Part shown: in pieces, positions 18,739-29,956 of the stretch | Numbering within the stretch: position 1 is the stretch's first letter | How the letters are laid out: every line of letters begins with the position of its first letter | NCBI GenBank assembly: GCA_946406115.1 | Contig: OX291542.1 | Coordinates: 1,574,959-1,638,958, forward strand | Length of the DNA: 64,000 bases | Direction of reading: 5' to 3' | Source: Apoda limacodes | Taxonomy: Eukaryota > Arthropoda > Insecta > Lepidoptera > Limacodidae | Made by a program: the position numbers and the translations under genes | Notes under the pieces: generated by a model | What the model was told of the DNA's origin: nothing | The model's database searches: none | What the model saw: only the letters and a program-made list of their open reading frames with translations

Positions 18739-20847
18739 TTACCTCAATATTGATGACCTTTCGCTATATGCGACCGTGACTGGAAGTGTCAGGTATATCC
18801 TCAGTGCTGTGGACAGATTTGGAAACACTGAAAATAATTTATTTGTAAACAAGCAATTTAAAATATCCAACGGCGTAGTGGAATCATCAATAAACATCGG
18901 TAATAATTCGATTGCATTATAGAGCTCGAACTGTTCCACATCTAAAGAGCCAGTAAAGCAAAGTTTATTTTCTAAATTAGAGCAATGTGTTTTTTTTTGT
19001 TTCAGAGTCCAAATCTTTCCAGTGTTTCAATTTTTGAAGTAATGAAAAAATTACATTATTTTCATGCAAAAGTTCGAACCGTTCGTCGAACATAGTAATT
19101 GCGGTGTCTACAAATAGTAGTAAAAATTTACTTTAAAATGTGTTTTCGCGTCTGTTATCGGTTCATCATCCGCCTCATAATTAAAAAAGCTTTTACTAGC
19201 GCGAGGGCGTGCAGGTGTGGGAAATTCTACTATTGCTTCGACTTCTTCCGCTACAGTTTTCGCCTTGTTCAGGAGCTTCTCAAAAGTGGACTCATTACGG
19301 AATTCAGACAAACTTATTTTTGCATTATCAATATTTTTCACCGCTTCTGAAAATACAACGTCTGACTTTTGAAGGGCCTTGCTCACTATATTTATCTTGC
19401 TTAACATTTCAAACTAAGTAAGCAGAGAGCAGATGAATTTAAAGACTTCATTTTTTCCAGTAATGAATTTGCCATATTTCTTGACTCTGCATCTTTGCTC
19501 CTATCGGAATATATAGTAAACAAGGCATCATACACTTTTCCCAGTTCAAAACGTAGAGCTTTTACTGCTTCAACCCTGCTCTCCCATCGAGTATTTGAGA
19601 GTGGTTTTTGACTTAAAGTTGGCACTTCTTTAGCAAGTATTTGCCAACTTGCTGTTGACGCAGAAAAAAAAACATAAATTTCATGCACAACTGAAAAGAA
19701 ATTGTCACTTTCTAATGAACTTTTAGCAGCGTCATTCAAGGTACATAAAATGCGCGCGGGCTTAAATCTAAAATTCGTTTTTGTAGACCTATATTTTTCC
19801 CTTTCATGTTTGCACCATTATCATAACATTGACCACGCATTCCTTGTATGTCAATTTCGTTTGAGATTAAACAATCTAACAAAAATATTGAGTTAAGCCC
19901 AGGCCGGTAGTGTCTGTTATAGGAAAAAAACCCAGAAAATGTTCTTTTACTTCAGCCTTGTTGTTGCTTGCATTTAAAAAAACGTACCGTACGACAACCG
20001 ATATTTGTTCTTCGTGTGCAATATCTGGAGTGCAATCTAAAATAATGGATAAATATTTAGATTGTGTCAATTCCAAAACAATAGCTTTTTTTATTCTTTC
20101 TCCTTCATTCTGAATATTATGGCCAAGATAATGAGTTAGGCGTGATTCAGATTTTTGAATAAGGGCAATGTGTTCCGCAAGCACATTATCAAAGGTAGAG
20201 GTATATTCAACCAGCTTCAAAAAAAATCCATTATCAGAATCGTAAATTTTTTGAGATCTTCCCCGAAAAGCCAGACATTGCCTCGCTAAATAATGAATTA
20301 TGTTTATTATTCGTTCGAGTACTCCAACCCAACGTTGTTTTTCCCGATCAATTTCATTTTGGTGCAAGAAATCTACCCACTTTTCTTTTAAAATAACAGT
20401 TTTTAATGTAATTTGTCCTTAAGACATGATAGGTGCCCTAAGCTCTTTTCGTGAAGTTCTATAGCAGTAGACAAATGCTGCCAATCTTTGTAACCTATTT
20501 CACCATTAAAAGGAGTCGGTGTCGCATCAGCATGAAAAAGTTTACAATAAAAACAAAAAACAGAATCAGTTGACTTAGAGTAAACCAGCCAGTTTCTTAA
20601 AACAGTTTCATTATTTAACCTCTTTTTAGTATAAATAAGCATTTGAAAGAGATCTTTTCGAACTATTCGAAGGATATGAACCCACTTTTACCTGTACTGG
20701 CCCACGCTGCATCAAAAATATTCTCTGTTTATCGGATAACACCTGTGGCCATAACGCGAGATCATTCATTATATCTTCTCGAAGTATATTCTCCGGGGAC
20801 GCCTCGGCACTAGAAGGTCCTTCGTCTTCTTCTACTACCGACGACAA
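18739..20847 (-). pseudogene. hAT transposase: TTF finger, DUF4371, hAT C-terminus
   Basis: Blocks in order on the minus strand are as follows. RIFLMQRGPVQV and LRNWLVYSKSTDSVFCFYCK form the TTF-type zinc finger. KQRWVGVLERIINIIHYLA, LAFRGRSQKI and SIILDCTPDIAHEEQIS belong to DUF4371. RGQCYDNGANMKGK follows, then LSNTRWESRVEAVKAL. NLSTALRIYLTLPVTVAYSE is the hAT dimerisation region. Frameshifts lie near 20640, 20385, 19880 and 19400, and the usual Cys-Ala-His segment after the NGANMKGK block has been deleted. It resembles ZMYM1/THAP12-like domesticated hAT proteins, but it is clearly broken. Confidence 0.92.
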
Positions 20848-21142
20848 AGACAGCAGAGGCGGCGGCGGTGATGTAGAAGTGACGAGTTCTGCTGTAGAAT
20901 TATCTTGGTTTTCATATGTCTCTGCAGAAACTTTTTAATAGAACTCGTATTTTTTTTTTCAGAGACACTTCCTTCTCCAGCTTTCTTTTTCGACTCTGTG
21001 CACCAGAAAGTTTATTTTTTCAATCGCCATCAGACATCTAAAATAAATAAAAAACTAAGGATAGGCACCTTAAAGAACTAACAATGTAAATTAATATAGG
21101 CCCAGAGTAATAGTTGCAACTTGGACTAAGTATTATTTATTA

Positions 21143-21401
21143 CTAGCTTCTACCCGCGACTTCGTCCGCGAGGAATTCGTATATCGCGGTTCCCCCTGGA
21201 TCTGTGCACTTTTTCGGGATAAAAAGTAGCCTATGTCCTTCCCCAGGACTCAAGCTATCCTATCTCCATACCAAAATTCATCCAAATCGGTTCAGCGGTT
21301 GAGCCGTGAAAGCGTAACACATAGACAGACAGACAGACGGACAGACAGACAGACAGAAAGACAGACAGAGTTACTTTTGCATTAATAATATAAGTATGGA
21401 T
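21143..21401 (+). repeat. Common arthropod repeat ending TAAGTATGGAT, near complete
   Basis: The element starts ACTAGCTTCTACCCGCGAC and contains GGGATAAAAAGTAGCCTATG and AAATCGGTTCAGCGGTTGAG. An ACAG microsatellite follows at 21329-21368, and the end is AATAATATAAGTATGGAT. I recognise this as a very widespread insect repeat, thought to be a LINE-derived or SINE-like tail. Relatives are at 34163-34545, 44866-45172 (-) and 47690-47935. Confidence 0.88.
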
Positions 21402-22339
21402 ATGATACATCAATCAACATCGCGGTACCTACTTTAGGCAATCAAACGGAATAAATAAATAAAATAAAAAAGTAGTTCGTTGTTCAAAGGTTAGGTACAA
21501 GTAAGACCTAAATAAATACCTAAGTATACTAGTAGTACATATTAAAGCACTTTAACTTACCTTGTTTGTTCCGCACTGCAGTGAAAAATCCTAGGTCGTA
21601 TAGGTACGAGTATTTAACTTCGATATTACTATCTATCACTCGATGTTTTGTTTTTTTTTTCATGAATTTCGCTAGCAATTTTTGATGACCTCGAAGCATG
21701 TGCAAACAAATAACCAAATCTTACCTTTTATATAATTTTTATCAAAAGAAAAGCCGATTTACTTCATATTTACATGTTTAGGGAAAGATGATACTTAATC
21801 CAATTACATCAAAGTTTATTTCGCAAAACTACGGTGTAGCGGTAAAACAAAAATTGCGGCACCTGTACACAAGCCTTTGAAAATGACCGCCGCAAGTCCC
21901 TGGGAATTTGAATTTGAACTTTATATCATCCTAATACAGCCGAGTTAGCAATGATTGTCGGCGTGTTGTCAAACGAATTAAAACAAACAGGTGCCGATGC
22001 CGACACGCGCCTTTGGTAGCGATGCGACATTACGCCAATTTAATCTTTAATTATCTGTTTTAAGGCTGTTTTCACGTTGAACCAAAAGTAATTGTGTAAA
22101 TTTAAATAGAGTAGGAAAAGGAGTAGCCTTGCTTTGCTACCGAGCGCGCGGCGTCGGCCATAACACGGGCGCAGGGTCTTTGAGAGCGCCGGCGCCGCGA
22201 GCGACGCATCTTTGGAGGTGTCGTATCAGAGGGCGCTCAGCGCCCCCTTAGACCCAGAGCCCCTGTGCGCCGCACACCCAGCACCATAGGTAAAGACGCC
22301 TCTGAATAACATTAATGATGAAGTATGATTGTGAGGCAG

Positions 22340-22790
22340 ATTTTGTTTACCTTTTTCTTAATTTTCCTGTTGAGTGTTCTGAATTATTATGTTTTCTGCA
22401 AGATCTTTATCAATATTAGCAAAGTAAGTGTTGACGAGGTTAACTGATTCTATAGGTGAAGGTTGGAGGTTAAGTAATTGAATATTTGGAATTTTATCAG
22501 TTTATAATAGGTTATATTGTTTATACTATTCCAAAGTGCTTTACTTTTTTTGCGGATTTAACCAACTTTTCAGTATTGTACTTTCTTTTAAGGTTTTTGA
22601 TTAAGTTATTACAGTATCTTCTAAAAGTTATTTAAAGTATTTCATTTCATTCTAAGGATCAGACTTAAGTTTTCTTTGCATACAACAATAGCCTATGCAT
22701 TTCTCAAACCATGCTTTATTTGACGGATCATACAATAAGAATAAAAATATGTAAATATATAAAGATACTTATACTGGGATTTCTCCTAGC
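22340..22790 (-). mobile_element. LINE pre-RT linker fragment
   Basis: The minus strand encodes, with stops and frame changes, NLKRKYNTEKLVKSAKK-like sequence at about 22620-22540. PSPIESVNLVNTYFANIDKD then follows at about 22475-22400. The FNxYF-type motif before the RT of jockey-like LINEs is clear. This part should precede the RT, yet on this strand it lies downstream of the RT core at 23280-22836, so the locus is rearranged or holds two insertions. Confidence 0.7.
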
Positions 22791-22835
22791 GATGTTGTCT
22801 ATTTGACTCCTTGATCCAAGCACCATGTACTTCGA

Positions 22836-23280
22836 CTAACTTGGGTTTAGATCCAGTGTATTTGATTCTGCCTCACGTGCAATGTTCTGTAAATCTTGGT
22901 TAACTCTATTTATAGCTCTGTCTGTTTCGATGGAATCAAATGACATGTACACCTGTATGTCATCTGCACATAAATGGTATTCGCTGAATTCAGTCTTTGT
23001 ACAGATGTCCGCAGTATAGAGAATAAACAGCTTCGGATCCAGTATAGATCCCTGAGGAACTCCTCTTGTCACTGGGTGGGGGCTTGAAATCAGGTGCGAA
23101 CCAGCATTTTTGTAGACGATAACTGATTGCGTACGCACGCTTAGGTAGCTGAAGAACCATTTTACTGTAGCCGGTTGAAACCCGTAATAAGAAAGTTTGA
23201 CAATAAAAGGGAATATTTATACAGTCAAAGGTTTTAAGATATAAAGTCCATCTTTTGATCATGTTTTGTTTTAAATACAA
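22836..23280 (-). mobile_element. LINE RT core, degenerate
   Basis: The minus strand reads TFDCINIPF, then (frameshift near 23130) TRGVPQGSILDPKLFILYTAD and HLCADDIQVYMSF, and ends LDLNPS. These are RT motifs 4, 5 and 6. The catalytic box is CADD in place of YADD. It continues decayed to about 22745 (YMVLGSRSQ). Confidence 0.88.
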
Positions 23281-23289
23281 AACAAGACC

Positions 23290-23425
23290 AGAACGAAGAA
23301 CATGGAAGTTACATTCTAAGGTGTTAGCAGATGATTTAACAAGATAATCTACAAGTTTGTTACCAAGAATACCTGAGTGACCAGGTACCCAACAAAATTC
23401 AATTAAAATATTTAAGTTCTTTAAT
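23290..23425 (-). mobile_element. LINE RNase H fragment upstream of RT
   Basis: The minus frame reads LIEFCWVPGHSGILGNKLVD, the hallmark of the LINE RNase H C-terminal region (WVPGHSGI.GNE.AD). It runs directly into the RT fragment without a stop. Since RNase H normally follows RT, the order here is permuted. Confidence 0.85.
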
Positions 23426-23499
23426 TTCTAAACTAATACCTATAGTTCGTATATTAAGTAATTGGTAGATGCATTTAAATTTTTATCGGGTTATGGTGG

Positions 23500-23560
23500 G
23501 CCGTGCCACAACAGTGGGGAAGTATAAGGCTGATAAAGATAAGGAGTACAACAATAATTT
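23500..23560 (+). repeat. SINE tail fragment
   Basis: GGTGGGCCGTGCCACAACAG followed by TGGGGAAGTATAAGGCTGAT matches the 3' end of the SINE at 8637-8933 (the piece containing CAGTGGGGACGTATG). It is only the tail. Confidence 0.7.
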
Positions 23561-23711
23561 TCCTGAAGTAACGACCTATATTTCCCAGTCTCATATAAAT
23601 TTTTCCACACCCTTACTCCCTTTAAGGGTGAATTTTGGAAAACCCCGAAACACCTCGTTCAAAATTGTGTAGAATACTAAGCTTTTTTACAGTTCATGGC
23701 AAGTCAAGTGC

Positions 23712-25577
23712 TTGGTAGTGTGGATTATTAATCTTAAAAATGCCTTGCTGTTCCAGTGTTATGACGGCTATAAGACTGCAACACAAATTGCATCATTAGA
23801 TGCACTTACATTTAAATGTTTCTTGACTGGTAACTTGACCGATGGTAACTTGGCCCATAGTGCTAAAGAGAAAGCCGAGCTACTGGGCAGTCTCTTTGCC
23901 TCAAACTCGGATATGAACGATGAAGGCGCTGTACCACCTACTATACCGTGGTGCGGTAAGACCATGCCGGAAATCTCCATAACACAGCGGGAGGTCCGGC
24001 GGGCGCTACTTTCTCTAGACGTTCATAAGTCGAGTGCGCCAGACGGTATACCAGCAGTGGTGCTTAAGCAGTGTGCTCCTGAGTTATGTCCTGTACTCAC
24101 GCGCCTCTTCGCGCTTTCCTACCACACTAGGCAAGTCCGTCTTCATGGAAGACTGCGAATGTGCACCCGGTGCCAAAAAAGGGCGATAGATCAGATCCAT
24201 CGAATTACAGGCCTATCGCTATTACCTCTCTCCTCTCTAAGGTGATGGAGCGTGTGATCAACAGCTTCTAAGAAACCTAGAAGTACACGATCTGGTCAGT
24301 GACCGTCAATATGGCTTTCGCCACGGTCGCTCGACTGGTGACCTTCTAGTGTATCTCACACACCGATGGGCACTAGCCATTGAGAGTCAGGGGGAGGCAT
24401 TGGCATGTAGCCTGGACATAGCGAAGGCGTTCGATCGGGTCTGCACCGAGGTCTTCTATCGAAGTTGCCATCTTATGGAGTGCCCGAGGGTTTATGCAAA
24501 TGGTGGCTAGCTTTTTGTCCGGCAGACGCATACGAACCGTAGTTGACGGTAGTTGCTCCGATAGCTTGGACATTAATGCTGGTGTCCCGCAAGGCTCTGT
24601 GCTGTCTCCTACGCTGTTTCTACTGCATATCAATGACATCAACAACATACATTGCTATGCAGATGACAGTACTGGAGACGCTTTTTACACGGGTCGTGCA
24701 AACATCCCTCGTTCCGTTGTGGAAGAAAACCGCGGAGAACTTGTGTCTCAAATCGAGACCACACTGTCCCAGGTCTCTGACTAAGGACGGGTAAACTTGG
24801 TCCGATTCAACCCTACAAAGACACAAGTGTGCGCGTTCACCGCTAAGAAAACTCCATTCACTGTAGTCCCACAATTCCAAAACACTCCCCTCTCCATTTC
24901 CAAGAGCATTGGGATCCTTGGTGTCGACATCTCCAGCGATGTTTAGTTCCGAGATCATTTACAAGATAAGGTGAAGCTGGCGTCCAAAAAACTTGGTGTA
25001 CTCAACAGAGCGAAGCAGTACTTCACGTCGGGGTAAAAGTTGTTACTTTACAAGTCGCAATTTCGGCCCCGTATGGAGTACTGCTGCCATCTTTGGACAG
25101 GTTCACCCAGATACCAGCTTGGCCCTTTTGACTTGGTTCAACGACGGGCTGTGAGAACTGTCGACGATTCCAAACTCACTTGCGGTATCGAGCCCTTAAG
25201 TCTGAGGAGAGACTTTGCCTCCCTGTGTGTGTTCTACCGCTTGTATTGTTCTGAGGAATTGTTCGAAATGATGCCCACGGCTACTTTCTACCATCGCACC
25301 GCTCGCCATCGGCAGGGATTTCATTCCACTCACTCACTGTACGCGATCATAGAAACTTCCTCCCGCGAAAGCTTGGGTTGTGGAATGAGCTCCCTGCCAA
25401 GGTTTTCTCTAAGGACTACAGTATGGGGTTCTTCAAGAAAAAAGTTATTGGATTTTTGAAGGGTCGGCAACGCGCGAATGATACTTTTGGTGTTGCAAGC
25501 GTCCATAGGCTACGGTGACCGCTTACCATCAGGCGGACCGTGTGCTTGTTTGCCACCTTAGTGGTATTAAAAAAATG
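23712..25577 (+). mobile_element. Jockey/CR1-like LINE, RT to 3' end
   Basis: Frames 23712-24245, 24494-24784 and 25040-25459 together cover HKSSAPDGIPAVVLKQCAPE, QYGFRHGRSTGDLLVYLTH, LDIAKAFDRVC, AGVPQGSVLSPTLFLLHIND and HCYADDSTGDAF. The C-terminal piece includes LLLYKSQFRPRMEYCCHLWT. The catalytic YADD is intact, but frameshifts and stops (about 24130, 24245, 24490, 24783, 25036) inactivate it. The 3' UTR ends with AGGCTACGGTGACCGCTTAC, CATCAGGCGGACCGT, GCTTGTTTGCCACC and a short A run at 25570, a tail I know from many lepidopteran LINEs. The endonuclease half is missing. Confidence 0.93.
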
Positions 25578-26030
25578 GCGTTGGTCACAGGGCTTTAACC
25601 CATTTTGTTTTATCGCCACTACACATTCAACCTTCCACATTTTGAAGGGCAGTTCGTGAGTGTTTGGATGCTGGGTCACGTAAGCGCGCCAACACTTCAG
25701 TATCGGCAAAGTGTGCGGCCGCCACAATACGGTCGTATAATAACAGCCCTTTTTGTCTAACCTACCACTTGTAAAGGAATAGTTCGTGAGTGTTCGCGCG
25801 ATCACTCCATTCGTTATTTACCTATTTAATTATCAGCCCACTACAGTCTACTGTTGGTGAGCGGTATATTAAGTTGCACGATCCTGCACCTTAGGCATCC
25901 AATTTTTGCAATTTCAGCAAGTTTGCATCAGAGAGTCAGGGTGCAGCCCACCTAAACTATGGAACGTCGAGGCAACCTTTTTGTACTTTGTGTAGCTTCA
26001 CCCTGGTCAAATTTGATCGCCCGTGAAAAA
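25578..26030. other. Non-coding stretch with a duplicated 14-mer
   Basis: There is no gene. AGTTCGTGAGTGTT occurs at about 25649 and again at about 25783 in direct orientation. The rest has no recognised family. Confidence 0.5.
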
Positions 26031-26034
26031 AAAA

Positions 26035-26500
26035 CAAAATGACAGAAAACAACATTGCCGCCATACAAACATGCAACGAAGGATATTTATAAAACAATTT
26101 GCTAAAGCAAGAGGGTGCTCAAACAAATGTTGTAAAGGGCAATAAAGAGCCAACGCTTAGGTCGTGGAATGAGCTCCTGCCAAGGTTTTCTCTAAGGACT
26201 ATAGTATGGGGTTCTTCAAAAAAGAAGTTATTAGATTTCTGAAGGGTCGTTTGCAAGCGTCCATAGGCTGCGGTGACCGCTTACCATCAGGCGGAGCGTT
26301 GGCTTGTTTGCCACGTTACTGGTATAAAAAAAAAGCTGCCTGGTGGGAAAAAAATCAAGGTGGCGGATTCAAAATGGCTGTCGAAAACATTTGTTCACCG
26401 ATCCGACTGAAACTTTGCATGCGGGGGTTATCCGGGTCGCGGATATTAAATATTTGGTCGATTTTTCGATTTTCCAAAATTTCAAGATAGCCGCCATAGT
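26035..26500 (+). repeat. Repeat unit A, split by a LINE-tail insertion
   Basis: Two halves, 26035-26157 and 26334-26500, match consecutive parts of unit B (26540-26885). Shared blocks are AACAACAT.GCC, CAAACAAAT.TTGT.AAGGGCAA, TGCCTGG, AAAAAATCAAG, GGATTCAAAATGG, ACCGATCCGACT and TTT.CGATTTT. The 26158-26333 LINE tail interrupts the first copy. Confidence 0.8.
26158..26333 (+). mobile_element. 5'-truncated LINE tail inserted into unit A
   Basis: The segment matches 25378-25577, the last C-terminal codons and 3' UTR of the LINE (GTCGTGGAATGAGCTCC, TAGGCTGCGGTGACCGC, CATCAGGCGGAGCGT, GCTTGTTTGCCACG) and ends in an A-rich tail. This is the structure of a severely 5'-truncated retrotransposition product. 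Confidence 0.9.
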
Positions 26501-26539
26501 GATATTGTATTAAAGCTTATTAATTACCTAGGAGTCACC

Positions 26540-26885
26540 GGGGGTGAAAATGATGTATGGGGAGTTTAATGAAAATGGTCCTTTGAGTATGGGGAAACTG
26601 CCAGTTATTCAAAATGGCGGAAAACAACATGGCCACCCATACAAAAAATTATATTATCTCAGAAACGATTTGCTATACGAGGTAAGTGCTCAAACAAATA
26701 TTGTTAAGGGCAACGAGCAGCAACTGCCTGGCGGAAAAAAATCAAGATAGCGGATTCAAAATGGCGTTCGAATATATTTGTTTACCGATCCGACTAAAAC
26801 TTTACAACCGGGGTTTTCCGAAGTCGCTTGCACTAAATATTGAGTCGATTTTTTGTTTTTCAACATTTTAATATAGTGATGTTTC
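26540..26885 (+). repeat. Repeat unit B
   Basis: Uninterrupted tandem-like partner of unit A. Contains AATGGCGGAAAACAACATGG, AAATATTGTTAAGGGCAACG and GCGGATTCAAAATGGCG. Frames in it are short and not conserved with unit A. Confidence 0.75.
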
Positions 26886-27289
26886 CATTCCATTGGTTCC
26901 GTCCACCATTGTATTTCCTAACTTTCACATGCAAGCCCCGCTCGCCCTCAATAAAGTCGCAACCTTGACAACCTTAAGCGGCCGACAATCAAATCCCTTA
27001 ATTTGCTTCTACTGGAAATCCCCATAGCTAATAAGATATTTTAAAATTCGGCAAATGGTTTGGCAAAATTATTTACATAACGCTCCTAAGAAAAATCCAA
27101 TAAAGACCATGCGAGTTGCTTATGCAGCGAGCGAAATACTTAAACTCTAGTTATCAAATATATAAACGGAACACCAAATATAATATACATATATCTATTC
27201 CAAAAAACTAAATGCAACCGTTTTTTCTACAAATACTAATACTTCTAGCGGCAACTACTACATACTGTCCGATTACCGGAATCTACAGC

Positions 27290-27973
27290 CTACGAAATCA
27301 CGTTTGACTTTCTTCTACCTAAACGCCCGCAGCATCCGTAGAAAGGGAAAATTTGATGAGTTAAAATGTATACTAAAATTCTTCTTCAATGATTTTGTTG
27401 AAGATTATGATTCACAACTACGGATACGAGAAGAGAAGATTTCAATATCGACCTGCTAACAAAAGATAAAAAAAGCAAACAGTACAAAGAAGTCATGAAA
27501 GCATCTGGTTATAAAATACTTAATAAAATAACAAAAAAAAACCGGCATCCGAGACTCGCCCACCAGAAATTTAATTTTAGACCACATTTGTTCAAATCTG
27601 CAAAATAACAATTTTCCATGACAGGTATTGACTCTACTTAATCAGACCACAAACAAATTTATTTTGAACTCGAAAATGACAAACAACCGCCTGAAAAACG
27701 TACTAACGTAACTTATTATTCAATTAAAAAACTATAAATATTAAAACTATATAACTTAGTCGAGACTTTGATATGTTTGATGAAAAAAAAAAATTCTTCA
27801 TTAATGAGAGCTAATTAACGAAAACCGAATGTAAAACTTACCTCAGGACGATTGTATAATCCTTCAGACTTAACTGTAGAAACTAAATTTAAAACAAAAA
27901 GAGGAGAAGTCAACAAATTCAAAACACGAGGAATAGAAACTATAATAACAAATTTTACAAATTTAAAAATAAT
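27290..27973 (+). mobile_element. Jockey-type LINE, endonuclease portion
   Basis: Broken frames encode FYLNARSIRRKGKFDELK at about 27318, NIDLLTKDKKSKQYKEVMKA at about 27445 and SDHKQIYFELEND at about 27640. These are start, middle and end motifs of the LINE apurinic endonuclease. The element continues after the Penelope-like insertion. Confidence 0.8.
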
Positions 27974-28031
27974 AAAACGGGATTAAACGCGTCATTTGGC
28001 AAAATACCTTTTTCCCGACGTTTCGGCTGGG
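27974..28031 (+). repeat. 58-bp inverted terminus of Penelope-like element, left
   Basis: Begins AAAACGGGATTAAACGCG and ends CCCGACGTTTCGGCTGGG. It is a perfect reverse complement of 29957-30014 over all 58 bp. Confidence 0.97.
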
Positions 28032-28050
28032 TTACACCAGCCTTGGTCAC
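28014..28050 (-). ncRNA. Possible hammerhead ribozyme relic in PLE terminus
   Basis: On the minus strand the left terminus reads GTGACCA, then a hairpin GGCTGG/CCAGCC with a short loop, then GAAACGTCGGG. Penelope-like elements are known to carry hammerhead motifs of the form CUGANGA - helix II - GAAA in their terminal repeats. The GAAA and helix II fit; the first core (GTGACCA for CTGANGA) has two changes, so it would not be active. The right terminus keeps only the CCAGCCGAAACGTCGGG half. Confidence 0.4.
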
Positions 28051-28414
28051 GTGTAGACTGGCGGTGCGCGGCGTCGTCGGCTTCGAGTGGAGGCGTCCTG
28101 TTGAACTACCCTCACCTTGTCTTTATAATTGTCAAAATCACTACACACAACACTAACGGTGTCCTCGGGTGCGTTCGTTGGTAAAACTCGAGAGCTGTAT
28201 TTTCCTATGACTGGATTCCATGCAAGCGACAGTTTGTATCCAGCCTCACGATTGAAGTTCTTATGCTTTTTTATTTCAATCGCTTCGCGTGCCAATCTAC
28301 GGTAATATTGGCGATCGGGGGATAAAACCTTAGGCTGGTGGAGCTCAATCCAGTGGTTGGAATTTGAGTTAATTAGATGTTCTGCTATAGCTGATTTTGT
28401 CGTCTGGCAATTCT

Positions 28415-28666
28415 TTACAGCAGCAATATGTTCTTTGACCCTGTCCGCAATTGTTTGGTCTGGCCAATGTAAGATCTGCCACAGCTACAGTCAATTTTGT
28501 AGACACCTGGTGTTTGGTACGGGATTACGTCCTTTGGCGTGCGCATCTGCTGTTCAATTTTGGAGTATGGAACATATACGGTCTTAATGGAGAATTTATT
28601 TAAAAGCGATCCAATTTTATCCGTTACTCCTTTGATAAAGGGCATGAACGGTGGCTGTCTGCTCAC
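28415..28666 (-). pseudogene. PLE GIY-YIG endonuclease domain
   Basis: The frame includes KDVIPYQTPGVYKIDCSCGR followed by SYIGQTKQLRTGS. GVYKI plus YIGQT are the GIY and YIG strands of the GIY-YIG nuclease found at the C-terminus of Penelope-like elements. The sequence after QTK is frameshifted, losing the rest of the domain (R, E and N residues). It lies downstream of the RT on the same strand, as expected. Confidence 0.9.
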
Positions 28667-28709
28667 CGCTGGATTCTTCGTACGTGTGTTACGGCGACCT
28701 GAACTTCTT

Positions 28710-29669
28710 CTACTCGTTTTGTAGTGTGTGTGCCAGCTCAGTATCTAAATGTCCAGGGTCACAAAGGTCATGAGCTCGGTTATTCAAAGACGTCACACCT
28801 GATTGTAGGTGACGTGGGTGTTGTTGCGAGGAGGCGTTCAGGTATATGTCCGTGTGTGTGGGTTTCCGATATACAGTATGCCCCAGAGAGCCATCTTCCC
28901 TTACATTCAATTTAACATCTAAGAATGCCAGTGAACGTTCACTTTCCATTTCATATCTAAAACGAATTTTATTATGAATGGTGTTAAGGTGATCTAGGTA
29001 TTCTACTTCCTGTCTAGTTCCTTTAATTAAGCAGATCACGTCATCAACATATCTCTTCCAAAGTCGAACGCTAAAAGGCCCTGAGCTCAAAGGGTTTTCC
29101 TCAAAATGTTCCATCCAGATGTTGGCTAACGTTGGTGCTACCGGACTACCCATAGCTACTCCATCAATCTGAAGGTAGTGCTGACCTTGGTAAAGAAAAT
29201 AGTTTCCTTCTAAACAGTGTTCAAGCAAAACTATATACCTATCAGGGATACCATTTGAAACTAGTTTTTTTAAAACATTAGTGAACAACGATTCAACGTC
29301 AAAACTCACCATTATCTCATCATGTTCCAACTGAATGTCATTGATGATGCTAACAAAATGTCGAGAATCTTTTACGTAAGACGATGAATTACCTATTAGT
29401 GGCTGCAACACTTTAGTTATGTACTTCGCTAAGTCGTAAGTGGGAGAATTAATTTGACTTACAATTGGTCGTAGGGGCACATCTCTTTTATGTATTTTCG
29501 GCAGTCCATAGAGTTTCGGTGACTGCGATATCTTAGGGCTGTGCAACCATTGGTACTCATCATCTGTAAACAACTCTTTGTGTTCTTGTATTAAGGAGCG
29601 TGTACGACGTGTCACTCTAGCGGTGGGGTTATAGGTCACTGGTTTGTAGGTATTTGTGACGGCGAGCAA
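28710..29669 (-). pseudogene. PLE reverse transcriptase
   Basis: A 319-codon frame carries [65 protein letters not shown] (catalytic RYVDD), [11 protein letters not shown] and [16 protein letters not shown]. This is a typical Penelope-family RT with catalytic residues present. A further N-terminal part (NITPEESQALNDI, about 29845-29800) lies in other frames up to 29945, showing frameshifts. Both ends of the ORF are broken, so it is inactive as it stands. Confidence 0.96.
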
Positions 29670-29956
29670 GTTCCGAATCTTTAATTCTTAGTCTGTGACG
29701 TTGATCACAACTGTGGCATTGCCCTTGTCGGCTTTCAACACTAAAATGTTTTAATTTTTTCATTTTAGTTTCATACGAAACTATAATTAGTAGTGTGGAG
29801 GAAGCCATTTTTCTAATATCATTTAAGGCTTGACTCTCTTCAGGAGTGATATTACTTTTAGGTAACTTCGAGTGTCAAGGGATACCCGACACATCCTGCC
29901 GAAGCATTTTTGCATCACCAGCTGGTACTTTATTTCGTAAAACGGTTTCCTCCACA

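Larger units (their letters stand above)
18735..22304 (-). mobile_element. hAT-family (ZMYM1-like) transposon, 3' truncated
   Basis: The right end on the plus strand is GCACCATAGGTAAAGACGCC followed by TCTG at 22304, i.e. the minus strand begins CAGAGGCGTC, a plausible hAT terminus. GC-rich subterminal sequence at 22130-22290 follows. The coding relic occupies 20847-18739. A 260-bp repeat (21143-21401) lies in the 5' non-coding part. The opposite terminus is not seen near 18735, so the element is truncated there. Confidence 0.8.
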
